Below are positions 1-6,683 of a DNA stretch of 64,000 bases, in pieces. Location of the stretch: contig NZ_CP013244.1 of assembly GCF_001679665.1 (NCBI RefSeq), positions 682,001-746,000 of the forward strand, read 5' to 3'. Origin of the DNA: Candidatus Viadribacter manganicus (GTDB lineage Bacteria > Pseudomonadota > Alphaproteobacteria > Caulobacterales > Aquidulcibacteraceae). Below the pieces are notes generated by a model. It was not told the DNA's origin. It searched no databases and saw nothing but the letters and a program-made list of their open reading frames with translations. The position numbers and the translations under genes are program-made. Position 1 is the first letter of the stretch; each line of letters opens with the position of its first letter.

Positions 1-84
1 AACGCCATCATCGGCGCGGCCGTCTTAGTGGCGTTTGCGCTTGAACCCATCTGGCGCACCATAAGGCCATCGCTGGGAGTGTGA
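1..84 (+). CDS. C-terminal end of a membrane protein (partial)
   Basis: Frame 1 is open from the first base of the window to a TGA at 82-84 and gives 27 residues. They begin with a hydrophobic stretch (AIIGAAVLVAFAL) followed by a basic tail, which looks like a last transmembrane helix with a cytoplasmic end. The next gene starts one base later, so the two are probably co-transcribed. Family cannot be told from this fragment. Confidence 0.5.
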   Translation, partial: NAIIGAAVLVAFALEPIWRTIRPSLGV

Positions 85-85
85 C

Positions 86-709
86 GTGGGTGAAGCGGAA
101 GAACATCTCAGCGCAGTGTGCAAACGCTTCGCCCGCGTGATCCCCAAGCACGAGCCTTACCCAACCACGTTCGAGAAGAAAAAAGATCCGTATCGCTCGC
201 TGGTGCGCTCGGTCGTCTACCAACAGCTCTCCGGCAAGGCCGCAGGCACCATTCACGGCCGCATGATCGCGCTCTTCCCGAATAAAGATCACCCAGATCC
301 AGAAGACCTGATCGAAGCCTCGCCGGAATTGCTGCGCACAGCTGGGCTCTCGCGCCAGAAGATCGCCGCCATCAAAGATGTCGCGCAAAAGCGCCTCGAG
401 GGAATCATTCCCGAAGCGCGCAAACTCTCGCGCATGGGCAACGAAGAGATCATCCAGCGCCTCACCGCCGCGCGCGGCGTCGGCCGTTGGACGGTCGAGA
501 TGTATCTCATGTTCACGCTCGGCCGCCCTGACGTGCTGCCGATCGATGATCTTGGCGTGCGCAAAGGCGCCGAAAAGCTCTACCGCCGCCAGTTCACACC
601 CAAGACGTTAGGCGCCTACGGCGAACGCTGGGCCCCGTTCCGCAGCGCCGCCGCCTGGCACCTCTGGCGCTTCATCGACACGCAGACACCGGAGCAGAGC
701 AAGCTTTAG
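86..709 (+). CDS. DNA-3-methyladenine glycosylase (HhH-GPD superfamily)
   Basis: Removes alkylated purines from DNA as the first step of base excision repair. The 207-residue protein carries the helix-hairpin-helix LTAARGVGRWTVE (about 126-138), followed by LPIDDLGVRKG. The second Asp of that motif (about D155) matches the catalytic Asp of AlkA-type enzymes. It lacks the AlkA N-terminal domain, so it resembles the short AlkA2/MAG1-like form. The start is GTG, one base after the stop of the preceding membrane gene. Its stop TAG overlaps the stop of the convergent ABM gene by four bases. Confidence 0.88.
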   Translation: MGEAEEHLSAVCKRFARVIPKHEPYPTTFEKKKDPYRSLVRSVVYQQLSGKAAGTIHGRMIALFPNKDHPDPEDLIEASPELLRTAGLSRQKIAAIKDVAQKRLEGIIPEARKLSRMGNEEIIQRLTAARGVGRWTVEMYLMFTLGRPDVLPIDDLGVRKGAEKLYRRQFTPKTLGAYGERWAPFRSAAAWHLWRFIDTQTPEQSKL

Positions 710-1083
710 CTCCCTCCGTCATCGTGGGCGCGCCACAGGATGACGTCTGAGTGGACTTCTGGTGAATCTGCCGGCGTCTCCGTCCGCTCATTCATCCCAT
801 AATCGCGCACCACCTCCGCAACACGCAGCCGATAATCCCGAAACACGCCGCCTCTTCCCACCCGCTGCGCCAATCGATGCGCATCAACATTGCGCCAGCG
901 CTTCACCGCCTCTTCATCGCGCCAGAATGAAAGCGACAGCACTCGCCCATCATCATTCAAACTCTGGAACCGCTCGATCGAAACAAACCCATCGATCTCA
1001 TCTAGCAACAATCGCAGCTCTGCAGCGATACGGAAATAGGCGTCGCGATCCGCAGGTTCGACCTCAAAGATCACCGCGATCAT
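706..1083 (-). CDS. Antibiotic biosynthesis monooxygenase (ABM) domain protein
   Basis: A 125-residue protein starting MIAVIFEVEPADRDAYF, typical of small dimeric alpha+beta-barrel ABM proteins. It contains the usual FVSIERFQSL and LSLSFWRDEEAVKRWRN segments. The C-terminal 30 residues are extra compared with the minimal fold. It is the second gene of a two-gene unit: its ATG overlaps the TGA of the NIPSNAP gene (ATGA at 1080-1083), so translation is probably coupled. No substrate can be assigned. Stress or quinone-related monooxygenase is only one possibility for the fold. Confidence 0.8.
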   Translation of the reverse strand: MIAVIFEVEPADRDAYFRIAAELRLLLDEIDGFVSIERFQSLNDDGRVLSLSFWRDEEAVKRWRNVDAHRLAQRVGRGGVFRDYRLRVAEVVRDYGMNERTETPADSPEVHSDVILWRAHDDGGS

Positions 1084-1385
1084 CGCGAACAGATTTTCAA
1101 AAACGTCCGATCCTCGCGCAGGATGAATCGCTCGGCTTTCGCGAACTCATAATTCACCCGTCCCGCCGGATCAGCCGCTAACCGCGCCCGATAGTCCTCG
1201 TACGCCGCCAAATTCTGTATGTTGTACAATCCGTACGCCAACGTAGCGGAACCCTCGTGCGGCGCGAAATAGCCGATCAAGTCAGCCCCGCAGCGGGGAA
1301 TTGCCTCTCCCCACACGCGCGCATACCGCTCGAATTGCGTCTTTTTGAATGGATCGATTTCGTAACGAATACAGCATGTCAGCAT
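1080..1385 (-). CDS. NIPSNAP family protein
   Basis: A 101-residue protein with the NIPSNAP pattern: an N-terminal strand (CCIRYEIDP), a Phe/Tyr-rich helix (FERYARVWGEAIPRCG), then LIGYFAPHEGS and a final YEFAKAERFILREDRTFLK. It is a ferredoxin-like-fold dimer whose cellular role in bacteria is unknown. It is transcribed away from the ArsR-type regulator at 1442, and the start codons are 56 bp apart across a region with a perfect inverted repeat. The regulator is therefore a likely controller of this NIPSNAP-ABM pair (inference). Confidence 0.8.
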   Translation of the reverse strand: MLTCCIRYEIDPFKKTQFERYARVWGEAIPRCGADLIGYFAPHEGSATLAYGLYNIQNLAAYEDYRARLAADPAGRVNYEFAKAERFILREDRTFLKICSR

Positions 1386-1430
1386 AGCAGGGCTCCTTCC
1401 CCGCCAGCCCTAGCGGATTGCTGGCGCCTC

Positions 1431-1454
1431 ATGGTTCGATTATGATCGAACCAT
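1431..1454. promoter_or_regulatory. Perfect 10-bp inverted repeat over a start codon, probable operator
   Basis: The arms ATGGTTCGAT (1431-1440) and ATCGAACCAT (1445-1454) are exact reverse complements around a four-base spacer TATG. The ATG formed by bases 1442-1444 in the spacer is the start codon of the ArsR-type regulator. The site also lies about 46 bp upstream of the divergent NIPSNAP start. Autoregulation by the adjacent regulator is the simplest reading. Confidence 0.65.
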
Positions 1455-2176
1455 CCCTATATGAGCTTTTGATGAGAGACGGACCCAATATAGCAGCTAT
1501 CGCCGCAATGGTCGGCGATCCCGCCCGCGCCAACATGCTGACGGCGCTTTTGAACGGCGACGCTTACACAGCAAGCGAACTTTCGCTTGAAGCCGGCGTC
1601 ACCAAACAAACCGCAAGCTCACATCTTTCAAAACTCGTCGATGGCGGTCTGGTCGCCGTCGAAGCGCAAGGCCGCCATCGCTACTACCGCTTGGCCGACG
1701 CCGACGTTGCAGGATTGCTCGAAACCTTGATGGGCGTCGCCGCGCGCGCCAAAGCGCTGCGCACGCGCCCAGGTCCGAAAGAACCGCAGATGCGCCACGC
1801 GCGCGTTTGCTATGATCACCTCGCCGGCGATCTCGGCGTCGGCCTCTTCGACGCTTTCAAAAAGAACAAATGGATTTTGCCCGGCCCGGAAAAAACATTC
1901 GCGCTGACGAAACTCGGCCGCATCAAGGTGCAGACCTTCGGCGTCGACATCGAAGATCTTGAGCAAGGCGCGCGCCCCCTATGCCGTGCTTGCCTCGATT
2001 GGAGCGTGCGCCGCCACCACCTCGCGGGCGCACTCGGCGCCGCCATCCTCGATGAAATCCTCGAGCGCGGTTGGGCGACGCAAAAGCGCGGCAGCCGCGT
2101 GCTGGAATTCACGCGCATCGGCGAAGCGGGCTTACGCCGCGTCTTCGCCTTCCAGGAAACGCCGCCGCCGATCTAG
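1442..2176 (+). CDS. ArsR-family winged helix-turn-helix regulator
   Basis: A 244-residue DNA-binding regulator. The HTH is at about residues 45-66, with recognition helix KQTASSHLSKL and wing QGRHRYYRL (about 76-84). The C-terminal half (about 110-244) contains RACLDWSVRRHHLAGALG, a conserved region of long ArsR-type regulators in this class. It may sense a ligand, but I see no clear metal site. An upstream TTG at 1418 is also in frame. I chose ATG 1442 because it begins a normal N terminus and sits in the palindrome centre. Its stop overlaps that of DUF2892 (CTAG). Confidence 0.85.
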   Translation: MIEPSLYELLMRDGPNIAAIAAMVGDPARANMLTALLNGDAYTASELSLEAGVTKQTASSHLSKLVDGGLVAVEAQGRHRYYRLADADVAGLLETLMGVAARAKALRTRPGPKEPQMRHARVCYDHLAGDLGVGLFDAFKKNKWILPGPEKTFALTKLGRIKVQTFGVDIEDLEQGARPLCRACLDWSVRRHHLAGALGAAILDEILERGWATQKRGSRVLEFTRIGEAGLRRVFAFQETPPPI

Positions 2177-2367
2177 GCCTTGCGCATACCGCACGTGTTG
2201 AAGCCCAGCACCGCATAGAGCGGGCAAAACCCGACCAGGCCCGTCAGCAGCGGCACAAGGCCCACATAGCCCCACGGCGTCTGTGGTCCCACAACTGTCA
2301 ACGACAGAAGGCCGATCCCAACGACAACGCGCAGCATCCGATCCAGCCCGCCTTCATTCGCTTTCAT
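2173..2367 (-). CDS. DUF2892 (YgaP-TM-like) inner membrane protein
   Basis: About 64 residues from the chosen ATG (MKANEGGLDRMLRVVVGIGL). The family signature is visible: an N-terminal NxGxxDR-type segment, a transmembrane helix, a Gly/Pro turn and a second helix (LVPLLTGLVGFCPLYAVLG) ending in the conserved CPLY...T-C motif. In other bacteria this fold is fused to rhodanese (YgaP); here it stands alone. An alternative ATG five codons upstream (2382) is less like the family start. It converges on the ArsR-type regulator. Confidence 0.82.
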   Translation of the reverse strand: MKANEGGLDRMLRVVVGIGLLSLTVVGPQTPWGYVGLVPLLTGLVGFCPLYAVLGFNTCGMRKA

Positions 2368-2485
2368 GATCCTGCTCCACAAAACGTAGCCCGATCATCT
2401 GCCGTCGCGCGGAGCGCGCCTTGATCTCGATCACATTTGCCAGCCGCAATGGTGAAATCGGGATCGGCGTACGCTAGAAGGGCTC

Positions 2486-3412
2486 ATGCCTGCAGTCACC
2501 CGCATCGATCCCAAAGATGTGTTCACGCCCGAGGAATGGGCGCGCTTTTCCAAGCGCTCCACCTGGCTGGGCTTGGTGTGCGTCGCCAGCGCCTGGGGGC
2601 TCATCTTCGCCGCCGGCGCCATGTTCGTGCTCTGGCCGAACCCACTGACCTACATTTTAGCCGTCATGCTCATCGGCGCCCGCCAACTCGGCCTCGCCAT
2701 TTTGATGCACGACGCCGCGCACGGCGCGTTGCATTCAAATTTGAAGATCAACGATTGGGTCGGCGAATGGCTGTGCGCTGCGCCTGTCGGCGCGCGACTC
2801 AAGTCCTATCGCGACTATCACCTAAAGCATCATCGCTTCACCGAACAACCCGAAGATCCCGATCGCTCGCTCTCTGCACCCTTCCCGATCACGCGCGCCT
2901 CACTGTGGCGCAAAGTCGCGCGCGATCTCACCGGGCGAACCTTCCTCAAACAGCGCACCGCGCAGATTTTCGGGAATCGCAAACCCGGCGAAGTGGTGAA
3001 CTCCAGCAACGGTCGCTTCTTGCTTACCAATGCGCTGCTGCTCATAAGCCTTTCGGCAGCAGGCTATTGGTGGGCGTACTTCGCGCTCTGGATCGTGCCG
3101 ATGGCGACATGGCTGCCCTTGGTCACGCGCCTGCGCAACATTGCCGAACACGCGTGCGTAAAAACTGCGGAAGACCCGTTCACGCACGCACGCACAACCC
3201 TCGCCAATATTTTCGAACGCCTCTTCATCGCGCCCTATTGGGTCCACTTCCACGGCGAGCACCACGTCTTCATGCACGCGCCCTGCTATCGCCTGGAAAG
3301 CCTGCACCGATCGCTGATGGAAAAAGGCTACTGGTCCCGCATGCACATCGCGCCGAGCTATTTCAGCGTCCTGGGCGAAGCGACGAATAAGCCGATCGCG
3401 CAGCCAGCTTGA
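2486..3412 (+). CDS. Membrane fatty acid desaturase
   Basis: Introduces a double bond into acyl chains using a di-iron centre at the inner membrane. The three histidine boxes are present: HDAAHGALH (75-83), HLKHH (112-116) and HFHGEHH (254-260). RLRNIAEHA (about 216-224) is also typical of the family. Transmembrane stretches lie at about 26-50, 55-75 and 178-212. The length of 308 residues fits. It is followed directly by a methyltransferase whose TTG start overlaps its stop (TTGA). Substrate, and acyl-lipid versus acyl-CoA specificity, cannot be told. Confidence 0.88.
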   Translation: MPAVTRIDPKDVFTPEEWARFSKRSTWLGLVCVASAWGLIFAAGAMFVLWPNPLTYILAVMLIGARQLGLAILMHDAAHGALHSNLKINDWVGEWLCAAPVGARLKSYRDYHLKHHRFTEQPEDPDRSLSAPFPITRASLWRKVARDLTGRTFLKQRTAQIFGNRKPGEVVNSSNGRFLLTNALLLISLSAAGYWWAYFALWIVPMATWLPLVTRLRNIAEHACVKTAEDPFTHARTTLANIFERLFIAPYWVHFHGEHHVFMHAPCYRLESLHRSLMEKGYWSRMHIAPSYFSVLGEATNKPIAQPA

Positions 3413-4053
3413 TCTGCGACATCCCCGCCTTCATTCGCCAGAACACGCGCGTGCTGGCGCCGAGCCATGTGCCGGAGCTGCAGCTGTATCTCGCCGACGA
3501 CGCCGTAAGCTTATGGCAACTCACCGAGGAACAACTCGGCGAACTCGGCCTGCCGCCGCCGTTCTGGGCGTTCGCGTGGGCGGGCGGCCAAGCGCTCGCG
3601 CGCTATGTGCTGGATCACCCCGAAACCGTGCGCGACAAAAGCGTGATGGATGTCGCGTCCGGCTCCGGCCTCGTCGCCATCGCCGCGATGAAAGCCGGCG
3701 CCACATCAACGCTGGCGATCGACATCGACGCCTTCGCCTCACACGCCGCCATCCTCAACGCTGAACTCAACAACGTCAGCGTGGAAACCAGCGGCGCCGA
3801 TCCCGTCGGCAAACCAACGGGCGCCGAAGTCATCCTCGTTGGCGATCTCTTCTACGATCGCGATCTCGCGCCGCGCGTGCTGGCCTGGCTGATCGAACAA
3901 CAAACTGCCGGCAAAACCGTCCTCATCGGCGACCCCGGCCGCACTTATCTTCCGCGCGACAAACTCGAACAAATCGCCGCCTACGACATCCCGGTGACGC
4001 GCGCGCTCGAAGACGCAGAAGTGAAACGCGCTGCAGTGTGGAAGCTGCGCTAA
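3409..4053 (+). CDS. Class I SAM-dependent methyltransferase (COG3897/ETFB-methyltransferase-like)
   Basis: A 214-residue protein with the N-terminal motif LPPPFWAFAWAGGQALARYVL, written here as LPPPFWAFAW plus AGGQALARY, at about 47-66. It is followed by motif I VMDVASGSGLVAIAA (about 80-94), an acidic strand LAIDID and motif IV ILVGDLFYD. This is the pattern of lysine/nicotinamide-type methyltransferases related to the electron-transfer-flavoprotein beta methyltransferase. The start is TTG overlapping the desaturase stop, which suggests coupled translation. The protein substrate is unknown. The stop overlaps the convergent membrane gene (CTAA). Confidence 0.78.
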   Translation: MICDIPAFIRQNTRVLAPSHVPELQLYLADDAVSLWQLTEEQLGELGLPPPFWAFAWAGGQALARYVLDHPETVRDKSVMDVASGSGLVAIAAMKAGATSTLAIDIDAFASHAAILNAELNNVSVETSGADPVGKPTGAEVILVGDLFYDRDLAPRVLAWLIEQQTAGKTVLIGDPGRTYLPRDKLEQIAAYDIPVTRALEDAEVKRAAVWKLR

Positions 4054-4469
4054 GCGCGCTTCAGCACGCCCGAGGCTAACACCGGGATCAGGTACGCAAC
4101 CAGCAGCCCGGTGTTTGATATGGCGTTTAACCAAAAGCCCGTGGAGATCGAAATCGCGCTGTCGATCACAAACCAAGCGAACAGCGCAACGCTGAGCGCC
4201 CGCCACTGACTGACGCCGATCGACGGCGTCCTCACGAGCGCGAGCATCGTGAGCCCCCAGCCGATCGTCAGCGCCCCCTGCAATCCGAGGCCGAACCTGA
4301 CGGCGGGATGAGCGTACACATCAGCGGTCGCAGGATCGCCGCTAAACAAGATGAACAGCGCACGCGCTGGCGCATCTATGCCCGGGATGGCGCCCGCCGC
4401 CAGCAGCGCCCCAAACGCCACCACGGCCCAACACCAAACGATGATCCAAACTCGCCAAGCGCCTGTCAT
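4050..4469 (-). CDS. Four-helix inner membrane protein, unknown function
   Basis: 139 residues from ATG 4469, which has a GGGAGA ribosome site 6 bp upstream. Four hydrophobic segments are visible: WIIVWCWAVVAFGALLAAG, a stretch around FGLGLQGALTIGWGLTML, one around ALSVALFAWFVIDS and a C-terminal NTGLLVAYLIPVLASG. It diverges from an XRE regulator at 4572. Its Shine-Dalgarno sequence lies inside a perfect inverted repeat (4473-4496), so expression is probably controlled at that site. An in-frame ATG at 4520 would run through the repeat and is less likely. Confidence 0.72.
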   Translation of the reverse strand: MTGAWRVWIIVWCWAVVAFGALLAAGAIPGIDAPARALFILFSGDPATADVYAHPAVRFGLGLQGALTIGWGLTMLALVRTPSIGVSQWRALSVALFAWFVIDSAISISTGFWLNAISNTGLLVAYLIPVLASGVLKRA

Positions 4470-4472
4470 AGA

Positions 4473-4496
4473 AATTCTCCCTTGTGTAGGAGAATT
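4473..4496. promoter_or_regulatory. Perfect 8-bp inverted repeat covering a ribosome binding site
   Basis: AATTCTCC (4473-4480) and GGAGAATT (4489-4496) are exact complements around an 8-base spacer. On the minus-strand mRNA the second arm contains the GGGAGA Shine-Dalgarno of the membrane gene starting at 4469. The element can therefore act as an operator in DNA or as an RBS-masking hairpin in RNA. Confidence 0.55.
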
Positions 4497-4519
4497 GAGC
4501 GGACATCGCGCGTTGCGCA

Positions 4520-4536
4520 ATTACCTCAGAGGTTAT
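4520..4536. promoter_or_regulatory. Pseudo-palindrome, candidate XRE operator
   Basis: ATTACCTCAGAGGTTAT is symmetric except at three positions (core ACCTC-A-GAGGT). It lies between the divergent membrane gene and the XRE regulator, 35 bp before the regulator start. Position and symmetry suggest an operator. No experimental motif is known to me for this regulator. Confidence 0.35.
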
Positions 4537-4571
4537 GGACACGCCTCACAGGGCGCGAGGATACAAATCAC

Positions 4572-5357
4572 ATGACGACCCTGCATCCTTCGACGGCTGG
4601 CTTCGGCGCGGCTTTACAGCACTACAGAAGCGCGAGGCGCTTGAGCCAACTGGAACTCGCATTGGCTTGCGACGTGTCTGCCAAGCACGTTTCATTTCTA
4701 GAGTCGGGGCGCGCCCAGCCCAGCAGAGAAATGGTTGCACGATTGGGCGCGGGGCTACTCTTGCCGCTCGGCGCGCGCAACAAACTACTGCAAGCAGCAG
4801 GGTTTGCGCCAATCTTTCCAACCTCGCCGATGAACTCAGTTGCAGTTGAGCCGTTTCGCGAGATCTTAAACGAAATGATCGCCAAGCATGCGCCCAATCC
4901 GGCCATGGTCGTTGATCGCCACTGGACTGTACAAGAAGCAAACAACAGTTCGCGTACGTTATTGGACGCGCTTCAAGGCGATGGCTCCGAAACCAATATT
5001 GTTAGACTTCTGACCTCGGGCCCACAGGTCGCAACGGTGATCGCCAATTTGCCCGAAGTATTGTCCGAACTTATGTCCCGCGTGCAGCTTGAGGCGCTCG
5101 AAGCAGGCGATGACCAAGATTTCCAGGAACTTATCGCACTCTTAGAGCGCGCCACCGCGCGATATCCGCGCGCGGCGGCAACCACTGGGCAACCCATCCT
5201 CCCACTCGTCGTCAACTACGGCGATCGGCAATTGCGCTTTGTCACTGCGATTGCGCACTTCGGCTCAAGTGAGGACGTTAACGTCCGCGATCTGCGGCTC
5301 GAACTTTTGTTTCCTGCCGATGCTGAAACGCGCGCCGCGATCGCGGACTGGGGCTGA
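4572..5357 (+). CDS. XRE-family regulator with MmyB-like (MLTR) ligand-binding domain
   Basis: 261 residues. An N-terminal Cro/CI helix-turn-helix spans about 12-66 (LSQLELALACDVSAKHVSF, then LESGRAQPSREMV). The rest matches the MmyB-like ligand-binding domain, ending with LRFVTAIAHFG and a final LELLFPADAETR. This class binds small lipophilic ligands in characterised members. The ATG at 4572 starts a normal HTH N terminus, and longer upstream frames run through the regulatory region. It is divergent from the four-helix membrane protein, its probable target. Confidence 0.85.
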   Translation: MTTLHPSTAGFGAALQHYRSARRLSQLELALACDVSAKHVSFLESGRAQPSREMVARLGAGLLLPLGARNKLLQAAGFAPIFPTSPMNSVAVEPFREILNEMIAKHAPNPAMVVDRHWTVQEANNSSRTLLDALQGDGSETNIVRLLTSGPQVATVIANLPEVLSELMSRVQLEALEAGDDQDFQELIALLERATARYPRAAATTGQPILPLVVNYGDRQLRFVTAIAHFGSSEDVNVRDLRLELLFPADAETRAAIADWG

Positions 5358-5361
5358 CGCC

Positions 5362-5844
5362 CTACTCCATCGGACACACAGCCATCCGCTCTTCTTCCGG
5401 CACGCGCGACTTTGCGTCATCGCACACCGCGCCCCAGAGCCGCTGCACTTCCGCGCCCAACGCATCGCTGCGCGACTGAATCTCTTCCAGCGTCGGCTCA
5501 ACCGTCTCGGGCTCTGAAATCCAAACCGGCTCGTACGCTGAGCCGCACGCGACTTCAGTGAACAGCCCCTTCGAGCACAGTTGCGAGCGTTGAATATTGT
5601 AGCTCCAAACCGCTTCACGCAGACGGCGCGCCAGATCGCGCTGCGAGGTCACTTCAGGCTGAATAGAGCCAGGCCGCTCAGCGCTCTGATCATTCACTTG
5701 GCTCAGCATCGCGCCGTACCGGCCGATCTCGATGTTTAATGTCGAAGGATCGGGGCCAGCGGGACCTGTTGGAACTTCCGCTTGCTCGCCCGTCTGTCCG
5801 CACGCGGCCAAGGCCAACGCCAACACGATCGCACGCAATTTCAT
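5362..5844 (-). CDS. Putative lipoprotein, unknown function
   Basis: 160 residues starting MKLRAIVLALALAACGQ. The lipobox LAAC puts the lipidated Cys at residue 15, so the mature protein is membrane anchored. The rest is hydrophilic and helical, with a cysteine-containing middle (SQLCSKGLFTEVACGSAYEP) and C-terminal cysteines (AVCDDAKS, MAVCPME), possibly disulfide bonded. I do not recognise a family. It converges on the XRE gene with a 4-bp gap. An ATG two codons upstream (5850) is an alternative start. Confidence 0.7.
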   Translation of the reverse strand: MKLRAIVLALALAACGQTGEQAEVPTGPAGPDPSTLNIEIGRYGAMLSQVNDQSAERPGSIQPEVTSQRDLARRLREAVWSYNIQRSQLCSKGLFTEVACGSAYEPVWISEPETVEPTLEEIQSRSDALGAEVQRLWGAVCDDAKSRVPEEERMAVCPME

Positions 5845-5850
5845 GAACAC

Positions 5851-6218
5851 GCCTCCACGCGCGCGACCTTAGCGGCGCTGCGCGATGCGTGTCGTTTTGT
5901 TTTTTGTAATTTTAGTCTTGAAGCACCGGCGCGAGCGCGTTGTAGCCGGCCGCGAAATCGTAGTCGTAATCTTCAACCTTGCGGAACAAGGCTATCGCGG
6001 CGGCCGCCAGGCCAGTGCCTGTTGCCGCCGCGAACATCGCCCATGCGACGCCTGAGATGAAACCCGCGTCGATCAAAACCACCCAACCCTGCCTTCGAGG
6101 CATTCTTTGTTGGGCAGATAATGCCTAGTCCCGATGAACACGCGGTTTCTGAAAGCAAAACAAAAGGTTGAAATGACGATTGCCCGCGGACTAGAGCAAT
6201 CGCGAGGGAGAACACCGG
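5851..6218. other. Intergenic stretch with no firm gene
   Basis: About 370 bp between the lipoprotein start and MAPEG. It holds one possible short minus-strand gene (5912-6103), a T-rich tract near 5890-5912, and the upstream region of MAPEG with a plausible GAGGGAGA ribosome site at about 6202-6210. No convincing hairpin terminator or operator was seen. Confidence 0.5.
5912..6103 (-). CDS. Possible small single-helix membrane protein
   Basis: A 63-codon frame with one hydrophobic segment (FISGVAWAMFAAATGTGL, AAAAIALF), then a short acidic, tyrosine-containing tail (KVEDYDYDF). The composition fits a small membrane peptide. There is no good ribosome binding site and I know no family match, so it may be chance. 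Confidence 0.3.
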   Translation of the reverse strand: MPRRQGWVVLIDAGFISGVAWAMFAAATGTGLAAAAIALFRKVEDYDYDFAAGYNALAPVLQD

Positions 6219-6623
6219 ATGCTGCGTCTTGAGATTGCCGCGCTTTATGCAGGCGTAAATATTCTCATCCTGCTCGTACTCGCAGTTTTAGTGGTGGCCG
6301 GCCGCCGCAAACACAAGATCACGTTGGGCGACGGCGGAAACGAGGTTTTCGGGCGCGCTGTCCGGGCCCACGCCAACGCCGCCGAGTACATCCCAGGCGC
6401 CCTCGTCGGCATCGTTTTGCTCGCGCTTTTCGACCCCGCGACGCCGGTTTGGCTGCTGCACGCCTCAGGAATTTCTTTGACCCTCGGAAGAATTTTGCAC
6501 GGCTGGGGCCTCACCACCGGCACGCTCAACGCTGGGCGCATGTTCGGCATGGTCCTGACCTGGACCTCTTACGCCCTCATCGGCGGCGGACTCCTGTGGG
6601 CAGGTCTCGCGCAACAGCTTTGA
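6219..6623 (+). CDS. MAPEG family membrane protein
   Basis: 134 residues with four predicted transmembrane helices and the MAPEG pattern: the first helix, then GDGGNEVFGRAVRAHANAAE (about 37-56), which is the conserved loop with the RAHxNxxE signature. A second helix and LHASGISLTLGRILHGWGL follow. Members bind glutathione or act in membrane eicosanoid/detoxification chemistry in eukaryotes; the bacterial role is not defined. A purine-rich GAGGGAGA lies about 10 bp upstream of the ATG. It is followed by pmbA on the same strand. Confidence 0.85.
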   Translation: MLRLEIAALYAGVNILILLVLAVLVVAGRRKHKITLGDGGNEVFGRAVRAHANAAEYIPGALVGIVLLALFDPATPVWLLHASGISLTLGRILHGWGLTTGTLNAGRMFGMVLTWTSYALIGGGLLWAGLAQQL

Positions 6624-6683
6624 GTATTTGAATACCGCAGTTCAGCGATTGCCCCGGCCCCCATGCAAGCCCATGTTGGACGC

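Noticed and set aside
2437..3390. Long open frame overlapping the desaturase in another frame
   Set aside because: It is an alternate-frame shadow of high-GC codon usage; its Arg/His-rich translation has no family pattern.
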